Below, piece by piece: positions 33,085-41,543 of a stretch of 64,000 nt of DNA; positions within the stretch are counted from its first letter, which is position 1, and every line of letters begins with the position of its first letter. The notes beneath the pieces were generated by a model. That model was not told where the DNA came from. It worked only from the letters and a program-made list of their open reading frames with translations, and made no database searches. Source of the stretch: Fen-455 sp050012675. Its GTDB lineage: Bacteria > Actinomycetota > Acidimicrobiia > Acidimicrobiales > Bog-793. The stretch is from the NCBI GenBank assembly GCA_050012675.1, contig JBEKGS010000006.1, positions 1-64,000 of the forward strand, written 5' to 3'. The position numbers and the translations under genes are program-made.

Positions 33085-33618
33085 TCAATCGCCGACCGCG
33101 CCGTCTATGCGCTCACGGATCAGGTCGGCATGTCCGTTGTGCCGCGCGTACTCCTCGAGCATGTGAACGTAGATCCAACGGATGTTGCGTACTTGCTCAG
33201 GATGATGGCCGCGGCTCGGCACCACTTCGTCGAGAGCCTTGTCGCGCACCGCTTCGCGGGCTGCCTCCACCTCGCGCCGGAAGGTCTCGAGGTCGGATCG
33301 GGCATCAGCGTGCTCGAGATCCTCGAAGTCGGCGCAGTCCTCCTCGTCGTTGCAGTACACGAAGCCGATCTGCTCGTCTCCGGCGTGCTTGCGGAACCAC
33401 CATCGCTCGACTTCGACCATGTGACGGACCAGGCCGAGCAGGGACAGTCCTGACGGCGGCACGGTGCGTGCCTTGAGCTGGTCCGAAGTGAGGCCGGCAC
33501 ACTTCATGAGGAGCGTCTGGCGATGGAAGTCCAACCACTGCTCGAGCGCTTCACGCTCGCCGCCGGTGCGAGAAGGTTGAATCCGCTCGACCGGAGGGGC
33601 CGTCCAGGCGTTTGTCAT
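33085..33618 (-). CDS. DinB/DUF664-type four-helix protein
   Basis: A 177-residue protein from ATG 33618 (MTNAWTAPPVERIQPSRTGG). ALEQWLDFHRQTLLMKCAGL, LVRHMVEVERWWFRKHAG and RWIYVHMLEEYARHNGHADL give His residues of the DinB/MST-like metal-binding core (H near LVRHM, and HNGHAD). Actinobacterial DinB proteins of the DUF664 group often act as thiol-dependent S-transferases (with mycothiol) or are of unknown role. The gene is transcribed divergently from an F420/FMN-type protein, a common association. Confidence 0.85.
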   Translation of the reverse strand: MTNAWTAPPVERIQPSRTGGEREALEQWLDFHRQTLLMKCAGLTSDQLKARTVPPSGLSLLGLVRHMVEVERWWFRKHAGDEQIGFVYCNDEEDCADFEDLEHADARSDLETFRREVEAAREAVRDKALDEVVPSRGHHPEQVRNIRWIYVHMLEEYARHNGHADLIRERIDGAVGD

Positions 33619-33740
33619 GTCGCCGAACGCTAGCGGCTCGCGAGGAGCACGCTCCGGCCCAGCGGCGGTGGGCACGGCGCATACTGGCCGACGCCGGTAT
33701 CGACGCTGGGGCATCATGGCGCAGCGACACTGGAGGAGAG

Positions 33741-34184
33741 ATGCCCAACGACCTAGACCACGTCCGGAGCCTCGCAAACAAGGACTCCCTGGCCGTGGTC
33801 ACCACTACCCGGCCCGACGGGACGATCCACGCGTCTGTCGTGAACGCCGGCGTCCTCGACTTCCCTGACCCCGGGAAAGCCTGTGTCGGCTTTGTCGCGG
33901 CCGGCGGCACCCGCAAGCTTCAGCACCTGCGCCACAGCGGCAGAGCAGCGGCCGTGTTCCGCCAGGGGTCGGACTGGGTCGCAGTCGAGGGTCCGGTCCG
34001 ACTCGTGGGGCCGGAAGACCCGTTCGAGGAGTTCAGTGCCGCCCAGCTCGCCAGGCTGCTCCGGCGTGTTTTCGTCGCGGCAGGCGGCACCCACCAGGAT
34101 TGGGACGAATTCGACCGGGTCATGCAAGCCGAAGGCAGGACGGCGGTCTTCGTGACGCCGCAGCGAATCAGCGGCAACAGCTGA
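33741..34184 (+). CDS. PPOX-class F420/FMN-dependent protein
   Basis: A 147-residue split-barrel protein from ATG 33741 with GGAGGAGAG directly upstream. SLANKDSLAVVTTTRPDGTI then HASVVNAGVLDFPDPGKACV and RKLQHLRHSGRAAAVFRQGS give the family's N-terminal half; FRQGSDWVAVEGPVRLVGPE is the dimer strand, and the end matches the F420-binding group. These enzymes reduce or oxidise small molecules using F420 or flavin; many have no known substrate. It is divergent from the DinB-like gene (122-base gap). Confidence 0.85.
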   Translation: MPNDLDHVRSLANKDSLAVVTTTRPDGTIHASVVNAGVLDFPDPGKACVGFVAAGGTRKLQHLRHSGRAAAVFRQGSDWVAVEGPVRLVGPEDPFEEFSAAQLARLLRRVFVAAGGTHQDWDEFDRVMQAEGRTAVFVTPQRISGNS

Positions 34185-34192
34185 CAGGCTTC

Positions 34193-34666
34193 CTAGGTAG
34201 CCGGTGTCTTGAAGGATCGCCACCGGCGGATGTGAGCCCTTTCGACCCATACCGAAAGGGCTCCGCCTATTAGCAGCACCACGGCCGATGCCGCTTCGAT
34301 GACCACCGACGTTCTCGCCCAGGGAGCGCTCATCTGGGAGTGATAGCCGAAGAGCCCTACGTGGACCGACACGAGCAGCGCGGCGATCGTCCCTGCGTTG
34401 AACAGAGCTCCCAGCACTGTGACGAAGACCCGCCTGATCAGCGCGATCAGCACCGAGAGCAGTATTGCGGCGCAGCCTTGGGCGAAGAAGAGGGGCCCGA
34501 TGGTCGCTTTGTACCTGTAGCCGTTGGCCCAAAGGTGCAGGTGGATGGCCGCTGAAGTGAGGAGCAGGGCGGCGCCGACGATGATCACGAAGCTGACCAC
34601 AGGACCCGTGGGCCGGCGCCCTGCGCCTACGGCCCTCCCGGTTCGGACTTCACGGTCAAAGCTCAC
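34193..34666 (-). CDS. Four-helix membrane protein, unknown function
   Basis: A 157-residue protein from GTG 34666, preceded by GGGGGCA. Hydrophobic helices lie at about residues 23-45, 56-78, 85-108 and 120-142 (FVIIVGAALLLTSAAIHLHL; IGPLFFAQGCAAILLSVLIA; VLGALFNAGTIAALLVSVHV; VVIEAASAVVLLIGGALSVW). The first has conserved-looking His (IHLHLW), as in small haem- or quinone-associated proteins, but I cannot assign it. The longer open frame to 35134 runs opposite to hypC and is a shadow there. Convergent with 33741. Confidence 0.6.
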   Translation of the reverse strand: MSFDREVRTGRAVGAGRRPTGPVVSFVIIVGAALLLTSAAIHLHLWANGYRYKATIGPLFFAQGCAAILLSVLIALIRRVFVTVLGALFNAGTIAALLVSVHVGLFGYHSQMSAPWARTSVVIEAASAVVLLIGGALSVWVERAHIRRWRSFKTPAT

Positions 34667-34916
34667 GCTGCCCCCAACACGCTGTCCATACCATTGCGCG
34701 ATCAAATCGTACCCGCATCGCGGGGAGAATGTTGACGGATAGTGTCCGTCCGGTCCCGGTGCGTGACCTGCGCTCGTCTGCACCCTCTCGCTCTGCCGAC
34801 CAGGGGACAGAGCACACGGTTCTTCGTCGTCGCCGCGCCCGGTAGTCTCGTTCCAGAAGGGGTGCGAGCGATCTGATCCTCGAGCTCGTCGAGTGTCGGG
34901 TTCAGAGGAGGAAGCT

Positions 34917-35189
34917 GTGTGTCTCGGGATTCCTGGTGAGGTTGTCGAGCTTTTCGACTCGGACCGGCACTTGGCGAAGGTCGACGTCGCCGGGGTGCGG
35001 CGCAACATCAACATCGACCTTTTGGAAGACGAGGGCGTGGCTCCGGGCGACTGGGTTCTCATCCACGTTGGCTTCGCAATGGCGAAGATCGACGAGGACG
35101 AGGCGCGACGGGCGCTCGCGAGCCTCCAGCTCATGGGTCAGGCCTACGCCGACGAGGTTCAAGCGGTCGTCGAGTCGCAGATCGCGTAG
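34917..35189 (+). CDS. hypC: HypC hydrogenase maturation chaperone
   Basis: A 90-residue protein. GTG 34917 is the start: it gives the invariant N-terminus MCLGIPGEVVE, in which Cys2 is needed for function, and GAGGAGG lies six bases upstream. HVGFAMAKI carries the conserved His. HypC binds HypD and carries the Fe(CN)2CO group to the large subunit of [NiFe]-hydrogenase. The gene leads a two-gene unit with hypD, 84 bases apart. The frame upstream to 34893 is not used. Confidence 0.95.
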   Translation: MCLGIPGEVVELFDSDRHLAKVDVAGVRRNINIDLLEDEGVAPGDWVLIHVGFAMAKIDEDEARRALASLQLMGQAYADEVQAVVESQIA

Positions 35190-35273
35190 TGGCGACGGGT
35201 GTGGGTGCGCCCGCGGCCGCCGCGCTCGTGGTGGCTTTCGGCCTACCGGCACCGCAGGTGAGGGAGGAACGAC

Positions 35274-36401
35274 ATGCGATTCGTCGATGAGTACAGGGAC
35301 CCTGCCGCGGCGCGCGCCCTCGTGTCGCGCATTGCCGAGCTCGCGGGAGCGGAGCACTACAAGTTCATGGAGGTCTGCGGAGGCCACACCCACACGATCT
35401 ACCGTCACGGGATCGAGCATCTCCTCCCGACATCGGTAGAGCTCGTGCACGGCCCCGGTTGCCCGGTGTGTGTCATCCCAATGGGTCGCATCGACGATGC
35501 CGTGGCGGTGGCGCAGGCGCCAGGGGTCATCTTCACGTCTTTCGGCGACATGATGCGCGTTCCGGGCTCGGAAGGCAGCTTGCTCGCCGCCAAGGCGAAG
35601 GGAGCCGACGTCCGGATCGTCTACTCGCCTCTCGATGCCCTGCGCATCGCGACCGAGAACCCCGAGCGGCCCGTCGTGTTCTTCGCCGTGGGTTTTGAGA
35701 CCACGGCTCCTTCGACCGCGGCGACCGTGCTCAAGGCCAGGCAGGACGCTGTCATGAACTTCAGCATCTTCTCGAACCACGTGACGATCGTGCCGCCGCT
35801 GAGGGCCATCCTCGAGTCGCCCGACCTCTCCCTCGACGGGTTCATCGGGCCAGGTCACGTCTCGACGGTCGTGGGGCAGCTCCTCTACCGGTTCGTCCCC
35901 GAGGAGTACGGCAAGGCCTTCGTGACGGCCGGTTTCGAACCGCTCGACATCCTCCAGGCGATAGCGATGCTCCTGACCCAGCTGAGCGAGGGTCGGTGCT
36001 GCGTGGAGAACCAGTACACGCGCTGTGTGAGCGAGGAAGGCAATCCCCGCGCGCTCGCCATCATGAACGAGGTCTTCGAGGTCCGCCCGGTCTTCGAGTG
36101 GCGGGGCCTGGGCTTCATCCCCGAGAGCGCCCTCAAGCTGCGCCCGGAGTTTGCCAGCTGGGACGCGGAGCTTCGATTCGACGTGCCCGGCGTTCGCGTC
36201 GAGGACCCCAAGGCCTGCCAGTGCGGCGAGGTTCTGAAAGGCGCCATCAAGCCGTGGGAGTGCAAGGTGTTCGGCACCGCCTGTACTCCTGAGACCCCCA
36301 TCGGCACCTGCATGGTCTCTTCCGAAGGCGCGTGTGCGGCCTACTACAACTTCGGCCGCCTTCACAGGCAAGTCGCCGTCACCATGGGCGGTTCCCGCTA
36401 G
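35274..36401 (+). CDS. hypD: HypD hydrogenase maturation protein
   Basis: A 375-residue protein with the HypD features: FMEVCGGHTHTIYRHG (Cys35), HGPGCPVCVIP (Cys63, Cys66), VGFETTAPSTAA, FIGPGHVSTVVG and a C-terminal Cys-rich Fe-S region (CCVENQYTRCV; CQCGEVLKG; CKVFGTAC; TCMVSSEGACAAYY). HypD with HypC is the scaffold on which CO and two cyanides are attached to iron. A good site AGGGAGGA precedes the ATG. Length matches the family. It converges with hypF, whose stop codon is 17 bases away. Confidence 0.96.
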   Translation: MRFVDEYRDPAAARALVSRIAELAGAEHYKFMEVCGGHTHTIYRHGIEHLLPTSVELVHGPGCPVCVIPMGRIDDAVAVAQAPGVIFTSFGDMMRVPGSEGSLLAAKAKGADVRIVYSPLDALRIATENPERPVVFFAVGFETTAPSTAATVLKARQDAVMNFSIFSNHVTIVPPLRAILESPDLSLDGFIGPGHVSTVVGQLLYRFVPEEYGKAFVTAGFEPLDILQAIAMLLTQLSEGRCCVENQYTRCVSEEGNPRALAIMNEVFEVRPVFEWRGLGFIPESALKLRPEFASWDAELRFDVPGVRVEDPKACQCGEVLKGAIKPWECKVFGTACTPETPIGTCMVSSEGACAAYYNFGRLHRQVAVTMGGSR

Positions 36402-36418
36402 TACGCCGTCGGAGCCGC

Positions 36419-38734
36419 TCAGTCCGGGCGCGAGCCCAAGGCGGCGATGGCCGCCTGCCCGACGCTTATGCCGCCGTCGTTGGGCGGCAAGGACTCGTGC
36501 ACGAGAACGGTCAGCCCTTCGGCGACCAGAGCGTCCTCGACGATGTCGCTCAGGCGCAGGTTCTGGAACACGCCGCCGCTAAGTGCGACGGTGTCGAGTC
36601 CGTGCCTGCGGGCGAGACGTGCGCCCAAAGCGGCCGTGGCGCGCCCGAGACCTTCGTGGAACCCGGCTGCGATCTCCGAGGCGTCGGTCCCGCGTTCGAG
36701 CTCGGCCAGCACCGTGGCGATCATCGGTGAAGGATCGAGCACGTCAAGTCCGCAGGGGCTTGCCGCCTCGGCGATCTCGGTCCGATAGGCGCGAGCCGAT
36801 GCCCGCGGTACGACACGGGCCAGCGCCTCCAGTTCGATCGCGGCCTGACCCTCGTAGGTGACCCGGGAGCGCAGGCCCATGAGCGCGGCAACGGCGTCGA
36901 AAAGGCGGCCGACGCTCGTGGTGACGATCGAGCGACGCTGACCCCCCTCGCTGATGGCCAGAGGTAGGAGCTGGTTCCAGCGGGGATCGAGACCGGCGCC
37001 GAGCCGGGCGGCGCCGTCCGCGCCAAGGGCTTGCGCGGCCCAGGCGAGCGCCATCCGCCACGGCTCGCGGACTGCGGCAACCCCTCCCGGCATCGGGACG
37101 GGCTGCAGATGTGCGACCCGTTCGAAGCCGTTGAAGTCGGCGATGAGGAACTCGCCTCCCCACATCGTTGCGTCGGTGCCGTAGCCGAGACCGTCAAAGG
37201 CGATGCCGAGCACCTTTCCGGTGTGCCCGTGCTCGGCCAGGCACGAGGCGATGTGCGCGTGGTGGTGCTGCACGGGCCACGGCTCGATGTCGAGGTCGAG
37301 GGCGTACTTGGTCGAGAGGTACTCCGGGTGCAGATCATGGGCGACGACGTCCGGTTCGATCCCGAACAACCGGCAAAGGTGCACCGTCGCCTGGAGGAAG
37401 GCCTGATAGGTGGCGAGGTGCTCCAGGTCGCCGATGTGCTGGCTGCACACGACGATGGACTGCTTGGCCACCGAGACGGTGCTCTTGAGCTCCGCGCCCA
37501 CGGCGAGCACCTGGCGGGCGGACTGGTGCGGGAGCGGCAGGGCTTCTGGCGCGTAACCGCGGGACCGGCGCACCATCTGAAGCCGGCGTCCGGTCGCTCG
37601 CACGACCGAGTCGTCGCACCGGATGTGGATGCGGCGGTCGTGCGACAGCACGCCGTCGACCATCGGCCCGAGTCGGGCGAAGGCGTCCTCGTCGCTGTTG
37701 GCGATCGGGTCGTCGGACTGGTTGCCGCTGCTCAAGACGAGCGGTCGCGCCACCTTGGCCATGAGCAGGTGGTGAAGGGGCGTGTAGGGCAGCATCAGCC
37801 CGAGCTCGGGCATGCCCGGCGCCACCTCGTGCGCCACGGCGGCATCCGATCTGCGCTGGGCGAGAAGTATCGGGCGGGCGAGCGAGCAGAGCGCGGACTC
37901 GGCGTTGGAGTCGAGCACGCACAAAGACCTCGCCATCTCGAGATCGGCCACCATGAGGGCGAACGGCTTGTCGTCCCTGGACTTGCGGCGCCGCAGTTCG
38001 GCCACCGCCTCGTGACTGGTCGCGTCGCAAGCCAGGTGATAGCCGCCGATGCCTTTGACCGCGGCGATGCGGCCTTGGCACAGCGCCTCGGCAAGCGCGT
38101 CGAGAGCGGCACCGGCTCTGGCAACAACACGGCCGCCCGGGTCACAAAAGGCGATCTCGGGCCCGCAGTTCGCGCAGGCGTTCGGCTGAGCGTGGAATCG
38201 CCGGTTTGCCGGGTCGTCGTACTCCGTCTGGCACTCGGGGCACATCTTGAAGCCGGCCATCGTCGTGGCGGGCCGGTCGTAGGGGACAGAGAGCACGATG
38301 GTGTAGCGCGGCCCGCAGTTCGTGCAGTTTGTGAAGGGATAGTCGTGCCTTCGGTCGTGAGGGTCGTCCACCTCGGACAGGCAGTCGGCGCACGTGGCGC
38401 TGTCAACGCTTACTGCAACGTTCGGGACCTTCCCCGCTGTGCTGTCGACGATGCGGAAGCTGTCGAAGCTTCCCTTACCGGCCAGTGTCACCCAGTCCAC
38501 CGACGTGACCCGGGCGAGTGGAGGCGGGGCCTCGCTCAAGAGCCGGCAGAGCTCGGCCACGTCCGACTCCTTGCCTTCGACCTCGATGAGGACACCCGAG
38601 GAGTCGTTCAGCACGAAGCCGACAAGGCCGAGCGACACGGCATGGCGGAACACGAAAGGGCGAAAGCCCACACCCTGCACCGTGCCGGTGACTCTCACGC
38701 GGCGGTGCTCGGTGAGCTGAGGCAACACGCTCAC
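36419..38734 (-). CDS. hypF: HypF carbamoyltransferase
   Basis: A 771-residue multidomain protein. Acylphosphatase domain (residues 10-95, VTGTVQGVGFRPFVFRHA); two zinc-finger pairs (CADCLSEVDDP...CTNCGPRYTI and CPECQTEYDDP...CANCGP, about 112-190); YrdC-like domain (about 210-390, AVKGIGGYHLACDAT); Kae1-like carbamoyltransferase (about 410-771, VQHHHAHIASCLAEHG, GIAFDGLGYGTDATMWGGEF, LSGGVFQNLRL). It makes the carbamoyl group handed to HypE for cyanide synthesis. GTG 38734 lies 6 bases after hypE. Confidence 0.97.
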   Translation of the reverse strand: MSVLPQLTEHRRVRVTGTVQGVGFRPFVFRHAVSLGLVGFVLNDSSGVLIEVEGKESDVAELCRLLSEAPPPLARVTSVDWVTLAGKGSFDSFRIVDSTAGKVPNVAVSVDSATCADCLSEVDDPHDRRHDYPFTNCTNCGPRYTIVLSVPYDRPATTMAGFKMCPECQTEYDDPANRRFHAQPNACANCGPEIAFCDPGGRVVARAGAALDALAEALCQGRIAAVKGIGGYHLACDATSHEAVAELRRRKSRDDKPFALMVADLEMARSLCVLDSNAESALCSLARPILLAQRRSDAAVAHEVAPGMPELGLMLPYTPLHHLLMAKVARPLVLSSGNQSDDPIANSDEDAFARLGPMVDGVLSHDRRIHIRCDDSVVRATGRRLQMVRRSRGYAPEALPLPHQSARQVLAVGAELKSTVSVAKQSIVVCSQHIGDLEHLATYQAFLQATVHLCRLFGIEPDVVAHDLHPEYLSTKYALDLDIEPWPVQHHHAHIASCLAEHGHTGKVLGIAFDGLGYGTDATMWGGEFLIADFNGFERVAHLQPVPMPGGVAAVREPWRMALAWAAQALGADGAARLGAGLDPRWNQLLPLAISEGGQRRSIVTTSVGRLFDAVAALMGLRSRVTYEGQAAIELEALARVVPRASARAYRTEIAEAASPCGLDVLDPSPMIATVLAELERGTDASEIAAGFHEGLGRATAALGARLARRHGLDTVALSGGVFQNLRLSDIVEDALVAEGLTVLVHESLPPNDGGISVGQAAIAALGSRPD

Positions 38735-38740
38735 CGAGCG

Positions 38741-39886
38741 CTAGCAGATCCGCGGCAGTGGGTCGCCGACCAGCATGTCGACGATCCGGGTTCCCCCGAA
38801 CGAGGTGCGCAGCACGACGATGCCCTGAGGCTCGGCGCGGATATCGCCGATGACCATTGCCCCGGTCCCGAGCGGATGGCCGCGCAACGCCTCGACGGCC
38901 GCGTCGGCTTCCTTGGCCGGCACGACAGCCACGAGCTTGCCTTCGTTGGCGACGTAGAGAGGATCTATCCCGAGCAGGTCACATGCCCCGGCCACCGCGG
39001 GATCGATGGGAAGAGCGGACTCATCGAGCACGACGGCGAGGCCCGTGTCGTGGGCCAGCTCGTTGCAGACGGTCCCGACGCCGCCGCGCGTCGGGTCCCT
39101 CAGCCAGCGGGTCGAAGGGGCGGCTGCGAACAACAGCTCGACGAGGGCGGTCACAGGGGCGGTGTCGGACTTGATCTCCGCCTCGAGATCAAGGTCGCCT
39201 CTGGCCAACATCACCGCCATCCCGTGATCGGCGATCGTGCCGGAGATGATCACACGGTCGCCCCGCGCGACGAGACCGGCGCCGACCCGGCGTCCTTCAG
39301 GAACGACACCGATGCCAGCAGTGGTCACATACAGCCCGTCGGCCGCCCCTCTGCCGACGACCTTGGTGTCTCCCGTGACGATCTTCACGCCGCACGCCGC
39401 GGCGGCCTCGGACATGTCGGCGACGACCCGGCGGAGCTCGCTTATGGCGAAGCCCTCCTCGATGACGAACGCCGCCGAGAGCCAACGGGGCCGGGCTCCC
39501 ATCACCGCTAGGTCATTGACCGTCCCGTGGACCGCGAGGTGACCGATCGACCCACCAGGGAAGCGAAGGGGCTTGACGACGAACGAATCGGTGCTGAACG
39601 CCAGCGTGTCACCATGACCGACTGTGATGAGCGCCGCATCGGTGAGCGGTGGCCGCTCGAGACCCCCGAAGGCGTCCAGGAACACGGCGTCGATCAATGC
39701 CGCCGATGCCTTGCCGCCGGCACCGTGCGCCAAGGTGACGAAGTCATCCCGGAACCGGGGCCGCCGACGCCGAAACGCCTCGATGCGCTCGAGCACGGCG
39801 GCCTCGCTGCCGCTCAAGTCGTGAGCCGTCGCCGATGGCGGCGTGGTGGTTTGCGAACCGCCACGGCCGGTCTCCTGATCGCTCAA
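38741..39886 (-). CDS. hypE: HypE, carbamoyl-dehydratase
   Basis: A 381-residue protein of the PurM/ThiL-like fold ending in the required Cys (GDPLPRIC). TTG 39886 is chosen as start: GAGGAGG stands five bases before it, and it overlaps the stop of the SIS gene (TTGA). Other marks: LAHGAGGKASAALIDAVFL, FSTDSFVVKPLRFPGGSIG, VHGTVNDLAVMGA, TGDTKVVGRG and LRDPTRGGVGTVCNELA. HypE takes the carbamoyl group from HypF on its C-terminal Cys and dehydrates it to thiocyanate. Residues 1-40 are a poorly conserved extension. Member of the four-gene minus-strand unit. Confidence 0.96.
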   Translation of the reverse strand: MSDQETGRGGSQTTTPPSATAHDLSGSEAAVLERIEAFRRRRPRFRDDFVTLAHGAGGKASAALIDAVFLDAFGGLERPPLTDAALITVGHGDTLAFSTDSFVVKPLRFPGGSIGHLAVHGTVNDLAVMGARPRWLSAAFVIEEGFAISELRRVVADMSEAAAACGVKIVTGDTKVVGRGAADGLYVTTAGIGVVPEGRRVGAGLVARGDRVIISGTIADHGMAVMLARGDLDLEAEIKSDTAPVTALVELLFAAAPSTRWLRDPTRGGVGTVCNELAHDTGLAVVLDESALPIDPAVAGACDLLGIDPLYVANEGKLVAVVPAKEADAAVEALRGHPLGTGAMVIGDIRAEPQGIVVLRTSFGGTRIVDMLVGDPLPRIC

Positions 39887-40593
39887 GGTGCCTCCTCGGC
39901 CACGAGCAGTTCCTGCCCGGTGGCAGGCTGCCGGCGGCCCGTCACTTGTCTGTCGCCGTCGTCTTCCAGTAGTTGTTGCACGCTTGCCCACAGGCGATGG
40001 CTCAGCGCCGCCTCGACCTCTTCGATCCGGTGCGGATCGTGCGAGGCCACGACCAAGCAGTGGTCGAGCATGCCACACGTTGTCATCCGGTCGTCCCGCC
40101 AATCGGTGAAGCCCACTGTCAAAAGGCCCCGGCGCCAGGCCTTTGCCAAGGTGGCGATGACATCGTCTCTGTCCCCACCCGTCGAGTAGCCCATGGCGAT
40201 GTCGCCCGCCCGCGCGAAGACGGCCAGTTGCCGCCCGGAGCTGGGCTCGTTGCCGGGCGCGCTCCCCGGTGCCCGGTCGCAGGCGAGGCTCCTGGCCGCA
40301 AGTGAAGTCCCTTCCTGTGACCGGGCGAACAGTGCCGCTATGCCTGCGGCATTGATGGAGCTTTCGCCGCCGCCGAAACTGTAGAGGCGCCCGCCCGCGC
40401 GCAGCCGCTGCGCAATTGCCCGGCCAGCCCGCTCGAGCTCGTCTCTCAGTGCCTCGAAGCTGGAGCGGCACAGGCGGTCGGCCTGTTCGGCTTCGCCTCG
40501 GGCTTTTTCGACGAGGTCGCTCAACAACGCGCGAAGTTCCTCCTCGCCGGCCTCGAGTGCTCGGCGGGAAACGCCGCTGTCCTCCTTCCTCAT
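39883..40593 (-). CDS. SIS-domain protein, GmhA/phosphoheptose-isomerase-like
   Basis: A 236-residue protein from ATG 40593, whose ATG overlaps the stop of the upstream gene (ATGA). LEKARG-type helix, then AQRLRAGGRLYSFGGGESSI and NAAGIAALFARSQEG, ARAGDIAMGYSTGGDRDDVI and TVGFTDWRD. The STGG loop and GGG turn are those of SIS sugar-phosphate-binding domains. Phosphoheptose-isomerase-like SIS genes occur in several actinobacterial high-affinity hydrogenase loci; a maturation role for them is unproven. It sits directly before hypE. Confidence 0.85.
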   Translation of the reverse strand: MRKEDSGVSRRALEAGEEELRALLSDLVEKARGEAEQADRLCRSSFEALRDELERAGRAIAQRLRAGGRLYSFGGGESSINAAGIAALFARSQEGTSLAARSLACDRAPGSAPGNEPSSGRQLAVFARAGDIAMGYSTGGDRDDVIATLAKAWRRGLLTVGFTDWRDDRMTTCGMLDHCLVVASHDPHRIEEVEAALSHRLWASVQQLLEDDGDRQVTGRRQPATGQELLVAEEAP

Positions 40594-41393
40594 CTCGGTG
40601 ACACCTCGACGACTGCCACTGCGAGACCGGCGTGGATGAGCACGAGGTCGCCCGGACCAGCACCTTCGATCAAGGTCGTGTCGACCGCCTCGAGGCCGTC
40701 CGGCGTGCGGACTTGCGCGCACCGGTCAGCCCCGAGCGTCACAACCTCGCCCAGGCGGCCCTCGTCAGAGCATGTGATGCAGACCTCCTCTGTGCACGCG
40801 GCCGCCTCGGGTGCAAGAAGGTGGGGATGCCCGAGGCAGGTGCGGGTCAATCCCAAAAGGACGTGGGTGACGAGAGCTAACCGCCCGCCGTATGAGGCGG
40901 TCGTCTCGTCGCCGTCGACCCACAAGACATAATCGGCCGAGCCCGGTTCGGGCCTCGGACCAGCTCCGATCCACACCGTGAGCACTCCCCAGGCCTTGGC
41001 CCGTTGCCTGAGCCCGGCCAGCGACGGCTCGTCGCGTCGAGAAATGACGAGCAGCATGTCGCCCGAGCGCGCCAATGGCCTGAGGCTCTCCGCCAACGGG
41101 CCGTCCGGGACCGTCACGGCGGGAAGTCCGGGTTTAGAAGGCTCGACCGGCTCGGCGAACTCGCCGGCAGCGTGCTCGGCGTGCCAAGGCCACGATGGAG
41201 CCGCACACCAGAGCGTGGCCGCTGCTGCGAACCGGCGCGCCATCGCCAAGCCGGCTGCGGCGAGGTCAGCTGCGTCGGGTCCCCTGAGGTCCTGGCTCAG
41301 CCCTTCATCACTCGCCGGGAGGCCGTCTTTGCTCACGCGCTCCGGCTCTCGCGCCCCGAAGGCGTCGGCAGGTGCCGCCTCGTGATCGGGCAC
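40590..41393 (-). CDS. Fusion of an SIS-like domain with a HypC/HupF-like domain
   Basis: A 267-residue protein. Residues 40-195 resemble an SIS domain (FAAAATLWCAAPSWP, LARSGDMLLVISRRDEPSLA, WGVLTVWIGAGP, GGRLALVTHVLLGLT). From Cys205 the sequence is HypC-like: CITCSDEGRLGEVVTLGAD, then GDLVLIHAGLAVAVV with the conserved His. In free HypC the Cys sits at position 2 and is exposed after removal of Met; here it is internal. The protein starts the minus-strand unit and overlaps the SIS gene. The N-terminal 35 residues are unstructured. Confidence 0.8.
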   Translation of the reverse strand: MPDHEAAPADAFGAREPERVSKDGLPASDEGLSQDLRGPDAADLAAAGLAMARRFAAAATLWCAAPSWPWHAEHAAGEFAEPVEPSKPGLPAVTVPDGPLAESLRPLARSGDMLLVISRRDEPSLAGLRQRAKAWGVLTVWIGAGPRPEPGSADYVLWVDGDETTASYGGRLALVTHVLLGLTRTCLGHPHLLAPEAAACTEEVCITCSDEGRLGEVVTLGADRCAQVRTPDGLEAVDTTLIEGAGPGDLVLIHAGLAVAVVEVSPR

Positions 41394-41543
41394 GTGAAAG
41401 AACCCGAAGTCGTGTGATCCACTGGCGCTCCTCCAAGAGACCTGTCCCCTTAAGTCTACGCCCGGCCGTTCAGGACTCCCCAGGGCCCGGGGTCGTCGCT
41501 GTGCAGCTCCTTCGGCCCTTGTGGACCGTCGAGCCTCGCCGGG

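Noticed and set aside
34902..36371. 489-codon open frame on the minus strand
   Set aside because: Antisense to hypC and hypD; a shadow frame.
37031..39511. 826-codon open frame on the plus strand
   Set aside because: It lies antisense to hypF and hypE, which are certain genes. Its composition (Arg, Gly, His, Asp rich) is typical of a shadow frame in high-GC DNA.
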